Source of the DNA: Peptoclostridium sp965368085
Lineage (GTDB): Bacteria > Bacillota > Clostridia > Peptostreptococcales > Peptostreptococcaceae
Direction of reading: 5' to 3'
Length of the DNA: 64,000 nucleotides
NCBI GenBank assembly: GCA_965368085.1
Contig: CBDULP010000007.1
Location: 38,749 to 102,748 of the forward strand
In this document: one piece after another, positions 16,690 to 26,800 of the stretch
How positions within the stretch are numbered: the first letter of the stretch is position 1
Layout: each line of letters starts with the position of its first letter
Program-made: the position numbers and the translations under genes
Notes under the pieces: generated by a model
Told to the model about the DNA's origin: nothing
The model's input: only the letters and a program-made list of their open reading frames with translations
Databases searched by the model: none

Positions 16690-18684
16690 TTAAATCTGGA
16701 ACTTGTTTATTGATCTTTGCAGCTCCTGCGCAAGATCCGCAAGCCCTGAGCTCGCATTTGATATTTCTGTCATAGAAGCAAGCTGTTCCTCCGTCGAAGC
16801 CGCCGCCTGCTCTGTTGATGCCGCGTTTTGCTCCGCTATTACAGAAAGTCCCTGTATGTTTTCAAGTATTTCGTCCTTCTTGCTCACCATGTTGTCGCTG
16901 GCCTCTATAAGTCTTTCTATGGCATCTTCCGACATTCTCATGGCATTTGATATGTCTTTGTACTTCATTTCAGTAGTTCTGACACTTTCTATCTGGCTTT
17001 TTATGAGCTCTGAGACATTCTTTATGGTATCTACTGATATTCCCGAGTTCTCCTGAAGCTTTACAACCGAGTTGTCTATAGTCCTTGTAGACTCTGTCGA
17101 CTGCTCTGCAAGCTTTCTTATCTCATCGGCAACCACTGCAAACCCTCTTCCGTGCTCTCCCGCTCTTGCGGCCTCTATTGCAGCGTTCAGAGCAAGAAGG
17201 TTTGTCTGCTCAGCTATGGATGCTATGAACTGGCTCGCCTTTCCTATGTCCTCTGCGCTTTCGTTCGTCTTGAGTATTATGTCATACACTTCCCTTATTG
17301 CGCCGTCATTTTCATCAGTCTTTTTCGAAAGCTCCTCAACTATTTCAAGTCCCTCTCCTATTGACTCTGCAACCGCCTTTACCGATGACTCTATGTCAGA
17401 AACATGCTGCCTGTCTTCCTCTATAAGGTTTCCAAGAGTCTCCGTCTTTTCAGATCCCTCGCCCGTTTGAACGGCCTGATCTGTAGCTCCCCTTGCAATT
17501 TCCTCTATTGTGCTCGAAACCTGCTCTGAAGATTCGGCCGCCTGCTCCGATGTCGCCATGAACTGCTGCGCCGAAGCCGCAACATGCTGCGCTGACTCGG
17601 TAATTTCCCTTATGAGGCCTCTGAAATTTTGGGTCATTGCGTCAAACGCCTTTGCAAGCCCTCCTATTTCATCCTGCCTCTTCAGCATGTCCTCGTCTAT
17701 ATTTTCAGTAAAATCTCCTCCCGAAAGCTTTTCCGAGTACTCCGAAAGCCTCACTATCGGATTTGCTATATGATTTCCTATTATATAAGCCACCGCAACC
17801 GCTATTGCTATAAGAACTAATGCTGCAAGCGATATGTTCCTCTTCATTGCGCCTAATTCCTTGAACACCTCATTTAGAGGAGCCGTAGCAGAAAGAGACC
17901 AGCTTGTGCCTGCTATTGGCGCATAGCCCATTATCTTGTCTTCTCCATTGTACCAGTACTTTCCAGTGCCGCTTTCCCCTGCAATCATACTTTCAGAAAG
18001 CTGAGCAAGGTCTTCCATTTTCTTGTCCGACTTCGCGGCCTCCAAAAGATTGAACTGGTCAAGCACGACCTGCTTGTCCTTGTGGCCTATTATCTCCCCT
18101 TTTTGATTTATGATGTAGGCATAGCCCTGATCGCCTATTTTTATGGAATTGACTATAGTGCTAAGGGCATTTCCATCCCTTATTGCAATAAGCACTCCAG
18201 TTATCTGACCATTGTAATTTATTGGAACAGCATATACTATTATTACCGATCCGTCTTCCTTGCTTACAAGAGGGTCTGATATGTTGCTTTCCCCCTGCAT
18301 GGCTTTTTGGAAGTAGTCCCTGTCCGATAGATTCAGAACTGTTCCCTCGGTATTCGTTCCCTGTCCGTTTGCGTCAATCACATACATCCTGAGATGCCCG
18401 CTCCTGCTTTTTTCATTTCTCAGTATGTCAAGCTTTTGCTCAATTGATACTTCCGGGCTGCTTATATCATAGCTCGCAGCCATAATTTCAAGCTTTCCGA
18501 ATTCAGCGCCTATCCTCGCCTGTACAAATTTAGATGATTCCGTCGCTATTATTTCCAAGTTTCTTTCGACGCTTTGAGAAAGCCCCTCCGACGCCGCATA
18601 ATACGATACGAAGCCGAGTACAAGGCTCAGCGCTATAATCAGCGCTGAAAACGAAGCTATCAGTCTGTTCTTGATACTGTTCAT
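16690..18684 (-). CDS. Methyl-accepting chemotaxis protein with Cache sensor
   Basis: This is a 664-residue transmembrane receptor. A first membrane helix (about 8-30) is followed by an extracellular double-Cache domain (about 35-280; note YVIDANGQGTN, DRDYFQKAMQGE, and the second-lobe GDQGYAYIINQKGEIIGHKD). A second membrane helix lies near 283-303, then HAMP, then the signalling domain. The highly conserved hairpin tip reads NLLALNAAIEAARAGEHGRG. Cache lobes of this type commonly bind amino acids or small carboxylates, but the ligand cannot be read here. The start follows GGAGTGATGTT. It is transcribed alone, between terminators. No CheA/CheW genes are in the window. Confidence 0.93.
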   Translation of the reverse strand: MNSIKNRLIASFSALIIALSLVLGFVSYYAASEGLSQSVERNLEIIATESSKFVQARIGAEFGKLEIMAASYDISSPEVSIEQKLDILRNEKSRSGHLRMYVIDANGQGTNTEGTVLNLSDRDYFQKAMQGESNISDPLVSKEDGSVIIVYAVPINYNGQITGVLIAIRDGNALSTIVNSIKIGDQGYAYIINQKGEIIGHKDKQVVLDQFNLLEAAKSDKKMEDLAQLSESMIAGESGTGKYWYNGEDKIMGYAPIAGTSWSLSATAPLNEVFKELGAMKRNISLAALVLIAIAVAVAYIIGNHIANPIVRLSEYSEKLSGGDFTENIDEDMLKRQDEIGGLAKAFDAMTQNFRGLIREITESAQHVAASAQQFMATSEQAAESSEQVSSTIEEIARGATDQAVQTGEGSEKTETLGNLIEEDRQHVSDIESSVKAVAESIGEGLEIVEELSKKTDENDGAIREVYDIILKTNESAEDIGKASQFIASIAEQTNLLALNAAIEAARAGEHGRGFAVVADEIRKLAEQSTESTRTIDNSVVKLQENSGISVDTIKNVSELIKSQIESVRTTEMKYKDISNAMRMSEDAIERLIEASDNMVSKKDEILENIQGLSVIAEQNAASTEQAAASTEEQLASMTEISNASSGLADLAQELQRSINKFQI

Positions 18685-18751
18685 AACATCACTCCAATCT
18701 TTTGTCTTTTTTTAAGTTTTTTTGAACTTTTTTAACATATATGTACTTTAT

Positions 18752-18780
18752 ATTGTATAATATTCTACCCAAATCGACAA
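18752..18780 (-). promoter_or_regulatory. Candidate promoter of the chemoreceptor gene
   Basis: On the minus strand, TTGTCG (18780-18775) and TACAAT (18757-18752) are 17 bases apart and lie about 70 bases upstream of the start codon. Confidence 0.45.
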
Positions 18781-18943
18781 ATAGTGAATCTTGTCTATTA
18801 CCCTTTTGCATAAAAACAGTTCCACAGAACCACTTGAATTCTGAATACTGTATTTTATTTTGGGTATGGCAAGCATAAATCATTCCCAAAATCATAATTC
18901 AAGTGCAATTCCCTTATTTTAACCTGTACTTTTATTTCGACAA

Positions 18944-18981
18944 AAAAGCAAGACCCTGGGAAATTCCGGGGTCTTACTTTT
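18944..18981 (-). terminator. Intrinsic terminator of the AGCS symporter gene
   Basis: AAAAGCAAGACCC (18944-18956) pairs with GGGTCTTACTTTT (18969-18981) with one mismatch. In the minus direction the stem is followed by TTTTTTG. Confidence 0.8.
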
Positions 18982-19142
18982 AATTTGGCTGGGTTTGAAC
19001 CGTCAGAAAACAGAGGGGTTTTCCAACAATTTCTATAAAATTTTATATTTTTATATTTGGGTTTTTGGCTTTAAATTGTATCGAATCTTAAAAATCAGAT
19101 TGTTTATAATCTATTACACAGACATCATTTGTACATTCGAGA

Positions 19143-20528
19143 CTATGCAATTTCCTTCGCTTGCTTCTCCTTCATTTCGTCGAAGTACTGCTTTGTCTCT
19201 GAAGCTATCACACCGCTAAGTCCTATTATGGCTATAAGGTTTGGTATCGCCATAAGTCCGTTAACTATGTCTGCAACTGTCCATATAAGCTGAAGCTTTA
19301 GGAAAGGTCCTATTGCAATAAGAGCTATGAATATATACTTGTAAGTCTTTATTCCCTTTACTCCGAAAAGATACTCCGTACATCTTTCTCCGTAGTAGTT
19401 CCATCCAAGTATTGTAGTGAATGCGAAGAATATAAGCCCTATTGTAACTATAAGCTCTCCCACTATTGGCATTGCTGGAAGTCCCGCTCTGAACGCTGCC
19501 GTTGTAGCACCAGCTCCCTCAACATTAGGGTTGTTCCACATTCCAGTAAGAACTAGAGTTATACCAGTCATTGTACAAACTATTATAGTATCGAAGAAAG
19601 TTCCTGTCATCTGAACAAGTCCCTGTCTTACGCATGATTTCGTTCTTGCTGCCGCTGCTGCTATAGGTGCCGAACCAAGACCTGATTCGTTTGAGAATAC
19701 TCCTCTTGAAACCCCGCTCTTAAGAGCAAGTGCAACTGTTGATCCCATGAATCCTCCTGCTGCTGCAGTTGGAGTGAATGCGCTCTTTACAATGAATGCG
19801 AATGCTCCTGGAACCGCGCTTGCATTCATTATCAGTATTATTATAGTACCAAGTATATAGGCTCCTGCCATGAAAGGAACTACAAGCTCTGAAACCTTCG
19901 CTATACTCTTTATTCCTCCAAGTGTAACCATTGCAACACTTATAGTAAGTACTACACCAGTTATTATTATAGGAACATTGAAAGCTATCTTTACCGCTGA
20001 TGTTATAGAGTTAACCTGTGCAAATGTACCTATTCCGAAGAATGCAACTCCTATTCCGAATATTGCAAAGCATTTTGCAAGGAATTTGTTTTTAAGACCT
20101 CTTTCGATGTAGTACATAGGTCCACCGGACATCTGTCCGTTTTCATCTACAACCCTGTATTTAACTGCCAGCAGTGCCTCTGCATATTTAGTGGCCATTC
20201 CGAAGAACGCTGCCATCCACATCCAGAAAAGTGCTCCCGGTCCACCCATCCTTATCGCTGTAGCAACTCCGACTATGTTACCTGTACCGATTGTAGCCGA
20301 TAGAGCTGTACAAACAGCTGCAAACGCTGATACGTCACCTTCTGCTGCCATGTCCTTAGCTTCCGGATCATCGCTGAACAGATACTTTAGAGCCAGTGGA
20401 AGCTTGAAAACCTGAAGGAATCCCAGTCTGAATGAAAGATAGATTCCCGTTCCAACAAGTAGTATCAGTAGCGGCGGTCCCCATAAAAAACTGTTGATTG
20501 CCTGTGCAATTTGATTGATCTTTTCCAT
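19143..20528 (-). CDS. Sodium:alanine/glycine symporter (AGCS family)
   Basis: This is a 461-residue polytopic transporter with about 10-11 hydrophobic segments. Family signatures include the N-terminal FLWGPPLLILLVGTGIYLSF, the GTGNIVGVATAI segment followed by GGPGALFWMW, and the SNESGLGSAPIAAAAA stretch in the middle. It imports small neutral amino acids with Na+. The preceding mRNA leader is a tandem glycine riboswitch, so glycine is the likely physiological substrate or signal. The start has AGGAGG overlapped by a hairpin in the leader. It is a single-gene unit with its own promoter and terminator. Confidence 0.95.
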   Translation of the reverse strand: MEKINQIAQAINSFLWGPPLLILLVGTGIYLSFRLGFLQVFKLPLALKYLFSDDPEAKDMAAEGDVSAFAAVCTALSATIGTGNIVGVATAIRMGGPGALFWMWMAAFFGMATKYAEALLAVKYRVVDENGQMSGGPMYYIERGLKNKFLAKCFAIFGIGVAFFGIGTFAQVNSITSAVKIAFNVPIIITGVVLTISVAMVTLGGIKSIAKVSELVVPFMAGAYILGTIIILIMNASAVPGAFAFIVKSAFTPTAAAGGFMGSTVALALKSGVSRGVFSNESGLGSAPIAAAAARTKSCVRQGLVQMTGTFFDTIIVCTMTGITLVLTGMWNNPNVEGAGATTAAFRAGLPAMPIVGELIVTIGLIFFAFTTILGWNYYGERCTEYLFGVKGIKTYKYIFIALIAIGPFLKLQLIWTVADIVNGLMAIPNLIAIIGLSGVIASETKQYFDEMKEKQAKEIA

Positions 20529-20536
20529 AACACTTA

Positions 20537-20576
20537 CCTCCTGCTTTTAATTGGTTTTTTTGATAAAAAAAGCAGG
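20537..20576 (-). promoter_or_regulatory. Shine-Dalgarno-masking hairpin of the riboswitch expression platform
   Basis: On the minus strand CCTGCTTTT (20576-20568) can pair with AAAAGCAGG (20548-20540). The latter overlaps three bases of the AGGAGG (20542-20537) used by the symporter gene. An A/T-rich inner pairing is also possible. This fits translational control of the symporter by the glycine aptamers. Confidence 0.55.
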
Positions 20577-20683
20577 GAAAAATCTGACATATAAGAAAAC
20601 GGCTTATGAAAAATAATAATAGCCTCGATAGGGTAGCTTGTTTCGGTCGACCTTCCCCAAATATCGTTTTCCCATAATTCAAA

Positions 20684-20895
20684 TTCCCCTGTCCTTTTGC
20701 CTGAGAGTTTCACGGTTCGTATGCAGTATACCGGATATTGAATGTATTATATTAAATACATTTCCAAGTGCATATATTCCCGTTTGCTCCTTCGGCGCTC
20801 ACTAGAGTCTCTCCAGAGGTTTGTCCAACAGCGGTCTTACGACCTGAAAGTTTTACTTCTTCGGTGATTCGTGTGAATCTCTCCCGCTGCCTTCA
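20684..20895 (-). ncRNA. Tandem glycine riboswitch (gcvT element)
   Basis: Read on the minus strand, the leader has two consecutive aptamers. The first begins GCGGGAGAGATTC, with CACCGAAGAAGTAAAACTTT and CTGTTGGACA. The second has CTCTGGAGAGACTC, GCGCCGAAGGAGCAAAC and the diagnostic GAAACTCTCAGGCAAAAGGA followed by CAGG. Paired glycine aptamers of this kind usually control glycine cleavage genes or glycine/alanine transporters. Here they precede the AGCS symporter, with about 155 bases between the aptamer end and the start codon. The second aptamer carries an unusually long P3-type stem. Confidence 0.93.
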
Positions 20896-20929
20896 TCCAA
20901 AACTTTTTCTTGTTAAATTTTATACACCC

Positions 20930-20958
20930 ATTATATCTTTCCCGCTGACGTTTGTCAA
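20930..20958 (-). promoter_or_regulatory. Consensus promoter of the glycine-riboswitch/symporter transcript
   Basis: On the minus strand, TTGACA (20958-20953) and TATAAT (20935-20930) with a 17-base spacer match the sigma-A consensus exactly. They lie about 35 bases upstream of the first aptamer. Confidence 0.9.
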
Positions 20959-20959
20959 C

Positions 20960-21603
20960 AATATAACGAAATGTTTTTTTAAAAAATCTTTCGTATAATT
21001 ATTCCTCAGTTCAAAGCCTTAAGCATAGCCTATATTCTCATCTTCAGGATTATTTATACCCATTTATTTAAGTTTTATGCAGCATATTATTTTATTTTTA
21101 CAGGTTCACATCACTGCGTTCGTTTGTCTTTTTATGAAACTTTCTGATGCTGTCAGGGTTTGAAATTATGAATTCTTATCGTGCAGCCCCTTCATTGATA
21201 AGTATTTGTCAAGTGCCGGTATGTTTTTTTGTATACCCGTATTATGGTTCGTCTCCACACAAGCCGGATAACGTGTACCTTAGCATTCATGCCTGATTTG
21301 AATTGTTTTAAATATTTTCTCCACTTATAAAAAAACATAATAAAAGCCCTTTTCAACCTCTTTTAAAATTTAAAAAGACTTTTATCTTTTGCAGACTCTT
21401 CAAAATATTGCAGTTTTGCACGGCATGCACTTCACGCTCATGGTTAACATATCCATTTGAGAAGCACTGTGAATCCGGAGTTTCAAAGGCTTCAAGCCCC
21501 TTTATATTCCATATTGCCGTTTTCATGGAATATTTGGGGTGAATATTTAAAATATAGCGGGAGCGGTCACAGAAATGACCTTCACAGGAGTTTGCAAAGG
21601 AAT
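20960..21603. other. Gene-poor stretch between the symporter leader and the next terminator
   Basis: About 640 bases without a supportable gene. A small hairpin, GGTCA / TGACC, lies at 21566-21581. No RNA family was recognised. Confidence 0.4.
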
Positions 21604-21646
21604 AAAAAAGGTTAATGGAATCAAATTGATTCCATTAACCTTTTTT
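21604..21646. terminator. Perfect long palindromic terminator
   Basis: A 21-bp perfect inverted repeat (21604-21624 and 21626-21646) starts with AAAAAAGG and ends with CCTTTTTT. It lies downstream of the minus-strand secreted protein gene and would also terminate in the other direction. Confidence 0.9.
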
Positions 21647-21702
21647 ATTTTATTTAATGTACAACCTTTGTGGCTGGTTGCTAATATATTTCATTATTAT
21701 TT

Positions 21703-22725
21703 TTAATATGGACTGTAGCTTTTGTATATTAGTCTCAGAACTTCTCCAGCTTCATTTGCGCTCAAAGTCTGGTATCCGAGCTTTCCGTCCTTTATACTCC
21801 ATTTTCCAGATCCATTGTCATATTCAGTTATGGTAAATGTTATCTCAATATTTGGAGATCCGTTTTTGGGAACTCCCGTGAAAACCACTTCGTCATTTCC
21901 AATAGAAGCCCACGGTTCAAATCCATACGTACTGAAGGAATATTCATATCCTGCAAGCTTGAAAAACTGATCGAAAACAGTATTCAAATCATAATTTTCG
22001 CCATCAAGCCTTGAGCCCTTCATAAATTCGACATACTCATCCGCCGAATGCATCTTTATCATAACCGCACTGCTGAGGTTTGACTCTATGCCGTTTTTAA
22101 CCGCTGCTACTTTGTAGTATTTTGACTGGCCGTAAGGCAGATTTTTTATGTATATTCCGTCCTTTACCGTATCTTCTCCCTCATATCCTCTCCACTCATA
22201 GCTCCATTCGTAACCGCCGTCTTCACTTGCCACCTGTGTGTATTCCCCGTCAAGTTCATCACTTTCATATATGTGGTATGTACAGTATTTGTCGCTGTAT
22301 TTCCAATTTAGAGATATGGTGTTCTTTCCCACTTTTATAATGTACGGGCTCCACGGCGTATTTAGCGCCGTGCTGAAAGTCTTATGTACGTCTTCGCTTA
22401 AAGTTTCACCGCCAAATGACTTTATGCCGTTAAGCACACTTATAGTGTATGTTTGTCCCATTTCATAAGCTGATTCCGGAGTAATCACTACAATCTTTCC
22501 ATCGTCCTCGTAGCTTATGTTCTGCGGAACTCTATATCCGCTTTTATCCTCGACATATATATTACCACCTACAGATGCAGGATTGACGCCTTCGTTAAAC
22601 TGGACTCTCCAATCCTTGTACTGCCATACGTTTGTTTCAGAAGGCAGCTCTTCTGCCATTGCCATGGATGTCGAAACAAGTAATGTCAAAATAAATGCAA
22701 TTCCCCATCTGATACTTTTTTTCAT
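21703..22725 (-). CDS. Secreted Ig-module protein with FN3-like domain
   Basis: This is a 340-residue exported protein. The signal peptide covers residues 1-24 (ending SMAMA), and the start follows GAGGGAGGAAATTGC. Residues about 35-118 form the shared Ig-like module (WQYKDWRVQFNEGVNP, GNIYVEDKSGY). Residues about 122-225 look like an FN3 domain (SLNWKYSDKYCTYHIYESD, YYKVAAVKNGIES). The last about 110 residues are of unknown fold (EYVEFMKGSRLDGENYD). No catalytic motif is visible. It is monocistronic between two strong terminators and belongs to the secretome family of the window. Confidence 0.85.
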   Translation of the reverse strand: MKKSIRWGIAFILTLLVSTSMAMAEELPSETNVWQYKDWRVQFNEGVNPASVGGNIYVEDKSGYRVPQNISYEDDGKIVVITPESAYEMGQTYTISVLNGIKSFGGETLSEDVHKTFSTALNTPWSPYIIKVGKNTISLNWKYSDKYCTYHIYESDELDGEYTQVASEDGGYEWSYEWRGYEGEDTVKDGIYIKNLPYGQSKYYKVAAVKNGIESNLSSAVMIKMHSADEYVEFMKGSRLDGENYDLNTVFDQFFKLAGYEYSFSTYGFEPWASIGNDEVVFTGVPKNGSPNIEITFTITEYDNGSGKWSIKDGKLGYQTLSANEAGEVLRLIYKSYSPY

Positions 22726-22933
22726 GCAATTTCCTCCCTCGTCTAATTCAAATGCGCAGGGTAATTCTTTCTACCCATTTAATTGTATGTACTCACTTTT
22801 TATACCATATGCACAAAAATTAATCAATGTATATACAACTTTATACCTCAAAAAACTTCTATAATCTTTAATTTATTTATATCAGATTATTTATATTTGA
22901 AACAAAGGCAACATTCGTCAAAAACCGTGTATC

Positions 22934-22979
22934 ATGAAAAGATAAGAGCCCCGCCGAAAGGCGGGGCTCTTATCTTTTC
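22934..22979. terminator. Very strong bidirectional terminator with GAAA tetraloop
   Basis: A 21-bp perfect stem (22934-22954 / 22959-22979, core AGCCCCGCC / GGCGGGGCT) closes on GAAA. It lies downstream of the minus-strand winged-helix-like gene ending at 23022. Confidence 0.9.
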
Positions 22980-23021
22980 ATATTTCAATTGATGCTATAT
23001 CAACTAGCACATCAAGTTCTA

Positions 23022-23696
23022 TTAATCTTCAATTACAAATCTCTTTTGCTCGAATACTTCCCTGTTTATTGTAACGTGAACCTTGTCAGCCTTCTTAAGA
23101 GAATTTAAGTCCTTGTGAGCACTTACCTTTATAGATCCTTCTTCTTCAAGGAAAGCAAGAACCGATCTTATTTCAGATATTTTCACTTTTGTAGTGTTTT
23201 CTATGTGTCCCACAGTCGACATGAGGCTTCCGTTATTGTTCAGAACCATTGTAAGCAGCATGTTGAATGCGTTTTGATGGGCAATCTCGAACTTTACATT
23301 TTCAAGAGTTTTCTTCTCTTCTTCATCGATGTCAAGCACATCTTCAGGTCTTGGAACCGGAACATTGTATATATATCTAAGGTTTCCTTCTCTATCCCTC
23401 ACAAGATTCACAAGTTTGAATTCCAATAGGAGCTCAAGGTCTTCCCTTCTGTTTTCAGGATATTTGAATCCAAGGTTTGAAAGAATTCTCTTCTTTTCCT
23501 CTATGATCGCAGGATTAGTGTTTTCTACAGGAAGATTTGCTTTAAGCAGAAGGCTTGTAGCCGCACCTCCAGTAACGTTTTTAGTCTGAAGATATCCTAC
23601 CATTACATACAGTTTGAATGTAGTTTCAGGAAGATACCTTGTCCACAGATACTCATGTACCTCTCTAGGCATCTTTATCTGTCCCTTGTTTTGCAT
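23022..23696 (-). CDS. Unknown cytoplasmic protein, possible winged-helix regulator
   Basis: This 224-residue protein starts after AGAGGAG. There is no signal peptide or membrane segment. The N-terminal part (MPREVHEYLWTRYLPETTFKLY in two pieces, VMVGYLQTKNVTGG) resembles replication/regulatory winged-helix proteins. The C-terminal part (about 140-205: HQNAFNMLLTMVLNNNGSLM, VKISEIRSVLAFLEEEGSIKV) reads like a second helix-turn-helix with a wing. I do not recognise the family with confidence. It sits downstream of the SecA gene beyond a terminator, and could regulate the secretome locus; that is speculation from position. Confidence 0.7.
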   Translation of the reverse strand: MQNKGQIKMPREVHEYLWTRYLPETTFKLYVMVGYLQTKNVTGGAATSLLLKANLPVENTNPAIIEEKKRILSNLGFKYPENRREDLELLLEFKLVNLVRDREGNLRYIYNVPVPRPEDVLDIDEEEKKTLENVKFEIAHQNAFNMLLTMVLNNNGSLMSTVGHIENTTKVKISEIRSVLAFLEEEGSIKVSAHKDLNSLKKADKVHVTINREVFEQKRFVIED

Positions 23697-23826
23697 ATGT
23701 GTATTTCTCCTCTCAAAATATTTATATTTAATAATTTTGCATAAGTATTTTTTTCAAATTTCAAGCATCTCAAAACTATTATCTCACATACAGGCTCTTT
23801 TTACCATACTTTAACTGCCAAAAACC

Positions 23827-23856
23827 CCTCCAAAGGCCTTTTCCGGCCTTTGAAGG
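23827..23856 (-). terminator. Intrinsic terminator of the secA transcript
   Basis: CCTCCAAAGGCC (23827-23838) and GGCCTTTGAAGG (23845-23856) form a 12-bp stem with one wobble pair. In the minus direction GGGGTTTTTGG follows. Confidence 0.8.
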
Positions 23857-23892
23857 TATTTTCGTCCCGATTTTGAAACTATGCCCGCATAT

Positions 23893-26800
23893 TTATGAAA
23901 CCATGAAATGCCTTGTCATTACAACCTTTCCCTGGCCTATAACTCTGAACTCATACCTTCCTTTGCTCCAGCCGCCTTCAGCCGGTTCAAACTTAAGGTT
24001 AATGCTTCCCGAGGCTTCAACATCTATAGGCAGGTTCACAACAGCCTTCTTAGTTTCAATACTTACAAGCTGACCTACGAATCTTATTGCAGGATTTTTA
24101 GTTTCTGCGTCATCTCCATCATTTGAACCTTTATCCTGGCCATTGACTTTCATATCAAAATTAAGCTTTATGCTTATAGTCTCGTCCTGAGAATGCTCGT
24201 CCACTATCATAAATGGCACTACTGCGCCAGAACCTTCAGCTGGCTCGAACATCAACTGATAGAAACCATTTTTCCATCCGTTTTCAGGCTTTTGGATATT
24301 TATCCCCGCCTTGAAATCTTTTACAGGAACCTCGAATTTTTTTGCATCCTTCACTTTGTTCGAGTACATAAGTGCCGCAGGTATGCTTTTCTCTTCATAT
24401 CCCGGCAGATTGAAATTAAACGCTATAGCTGGACGTTTATTGGAGAAGAATCTCACTTCTTGTGAAGCTCTTCTTTTTTCTTCCTGATCCCTCTTAAGAG
24501 CCTCAAGATCAACAGGATCTACAACCATGAAGTTTATGCGAGAAGCTTCCTGTCCGGCAACAAAGACTTTGACTTGGTGCCATCCCTTAAGCCAGTTCTT
24601 TTCCTTCATCTTTTGAAGTTGTACAGGGAATGCTCCGCTTACCGTAAGTTTTTTGCTATAGTTTTCTATTCTCTCTTCAAATCCGTTGTCCATGTAGTAA
24701 AGCGCATATTCGACAGATATTTCTTCAGTAGCGTTTATGTCCACATTGAAGTTTATGACTGGAAGATTCGCCGGAACCTGATATACATGTTTTCTATTGA
24801 ACTTGTACTTGTCTTCAAGCTCACCTACTCTTTCCTGTCTTTCCTCTTCCCTAAGTCTGCTATTTTTCTTAAGCTGTTTCATCTTGTTTTTAAGATCCTT
24901 TTCGACCATGTCCCTTGTTGCAAGCGAGAATATCATCCTTATCGTATCTTTCTTTATTTTTTCCATCATGGACTCAAACATTCCAAAAGCTTCTTTGTTG
25001 AATACCCTTACAGGGTCCTGCTGCCCTATGACCTGCATGAATACACCTTGCCTCATCTGCTCCACAAGATCCAAATGGTCTATCCAGCCCTTGTCTATGC
25101 TCCTCATAAGAGTAAGCCTTTCGACATACTTCAGCTCTTTTTCTTCAAGAGCCTCTTCCTTTTCAGCATATATCTCAAGCCCCTTTTGGACTATTGACTC
25201 TGCAAAAGAATTTTTTTCAAGGTTTTCAATTTCTTCCTGCGCAAGGTTTGAAATCCCCGACCTTCCATTAAACAGGAACGCCTTGTCCAGGTACTCATCA
25301 AGCCCTACAAGGTCCCACTCTTCAGGATATTCGCTCACTTGAGTGTACTCTTCAACCGCATTTTTAAGAACATCCTCGATTATTGCCTTTATAAACTCAC
25401 TCTTGTCTTCACCATTTAGTATTTCATTTCTCTCTTTATATATTGTCTCCCTTTGCTTGTTTAGTATTCTGTCAAACTCAAGAGTGCTTTTTCTTATTCT
25501 GTAGTTACGCGCCTCAACCGTTGACTGTACATTTTCAACAGCCTTCGATATAAGGCTGTCGTCTATATAATCATCCTTTGTAAATCCGGCCTTTTCAACC
25601 ATTTTCCATATTCTGTCAAGTTTGTCCTTTTCTATCTTTTCAAAAAGTCCATCTTCAAGTGATACGAAGAACTGAGATTCACCCGGGTCTCCCTGCCTTC
25701 CTGAACGCCCTCTGAGCTGGTTGTCTATTCTTCTAGAGTCATGCCTTTCAATTCCGATAACGCAAAGTCCGCCAAGCTCAGCAACGCCTTCTCCAAGCTT
25801 TATGTCGGTTCCCCTTCCCGCCATGTTTGTAGCTATTGTAACGGCGCCTTTTTGGCCTGCCATAGATATTATTTCGGCTTCGTTCTTATCCTGCTTTGCA
25901 TTAAGCAGCTTGTGCTTTATTCCTCTCTTTGAAAGCATCTCGCTTACCTTTTCAGATTCGTCTATATATATAGTTCCCACAAGCACCGGCTGGCCCTTTA
26001 TATTTTTTTCCTTTATTTCTTCAACCACGGCCTTCATTTTCGCACTTTCGCCCGCGAAAAGCTTGTCTTCCCTGTCAACCCTTTGAATAGGCTTGTTTGT
26101 CGGAATGACCATTACCTCCATGCCATATATTTCCTTCAGCTCGGCCTTTTCCGTATATGCCGTTCCCGTCATTCCGGATATCTTGTTGAACATCCTGAAA
26201 TAGTTCTGATATGTTACTGTGGCATTTGTAGTGCTCTCCTTTTGAACTTCAACGCCTTCCTTGGCCTCTATAGCCTGGTGAAGACCGTTGCTGAATCGCC
26301 TTCCCGGCATAAGCCTTCCCGTGAACTTGTCGACTATCATTATTTCGCCGTCTTTCACAACATAGTCCTGGTCTTTTTTCATTACATAGTTTGCGCTGAG
26401 ACTCTGCCTTATGTGGTGAAGAAGCTCCATGTTAGCAGCATCCGCTATATGCCTAAGGCCGAAGAACTTTTCAGCCTTGTCCATACCTGCGTCATTAAGG
26501 CTTACAAGTCTGGTCTCGCTGTCCTGGTCATAATGCTCTTCCTTTTTGAGGCTCTTGACAAAAAGGTCAACCGTCTTGTAGTACTGAGAAGCCCTGCTTC
26601 CCTGACCTGTTATTATAAGAGGAGTTCTCGCCTCGTCTATAAGTATTGAGTCAACCTCATCTATTATTGCATAATTTCTGCTTCTTTGAACCACATTCTC
26701 CTTTACTACCGCCATGTTGTCCCTGAGATAGTCAAAACCAAACTCGCTGTTTGTTCCGTATGTTATGTCGCTATTGTATGCAAGCTTCTTTTCACCCGGA

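Noticed and set aside
23115..25342. Plus-strand frames opposite the winged-helix-like and secA genes
   Set aside because: They are shadows of strongly conserved minus-strand genes, rich in Cys/Phe/Ser with no domain.
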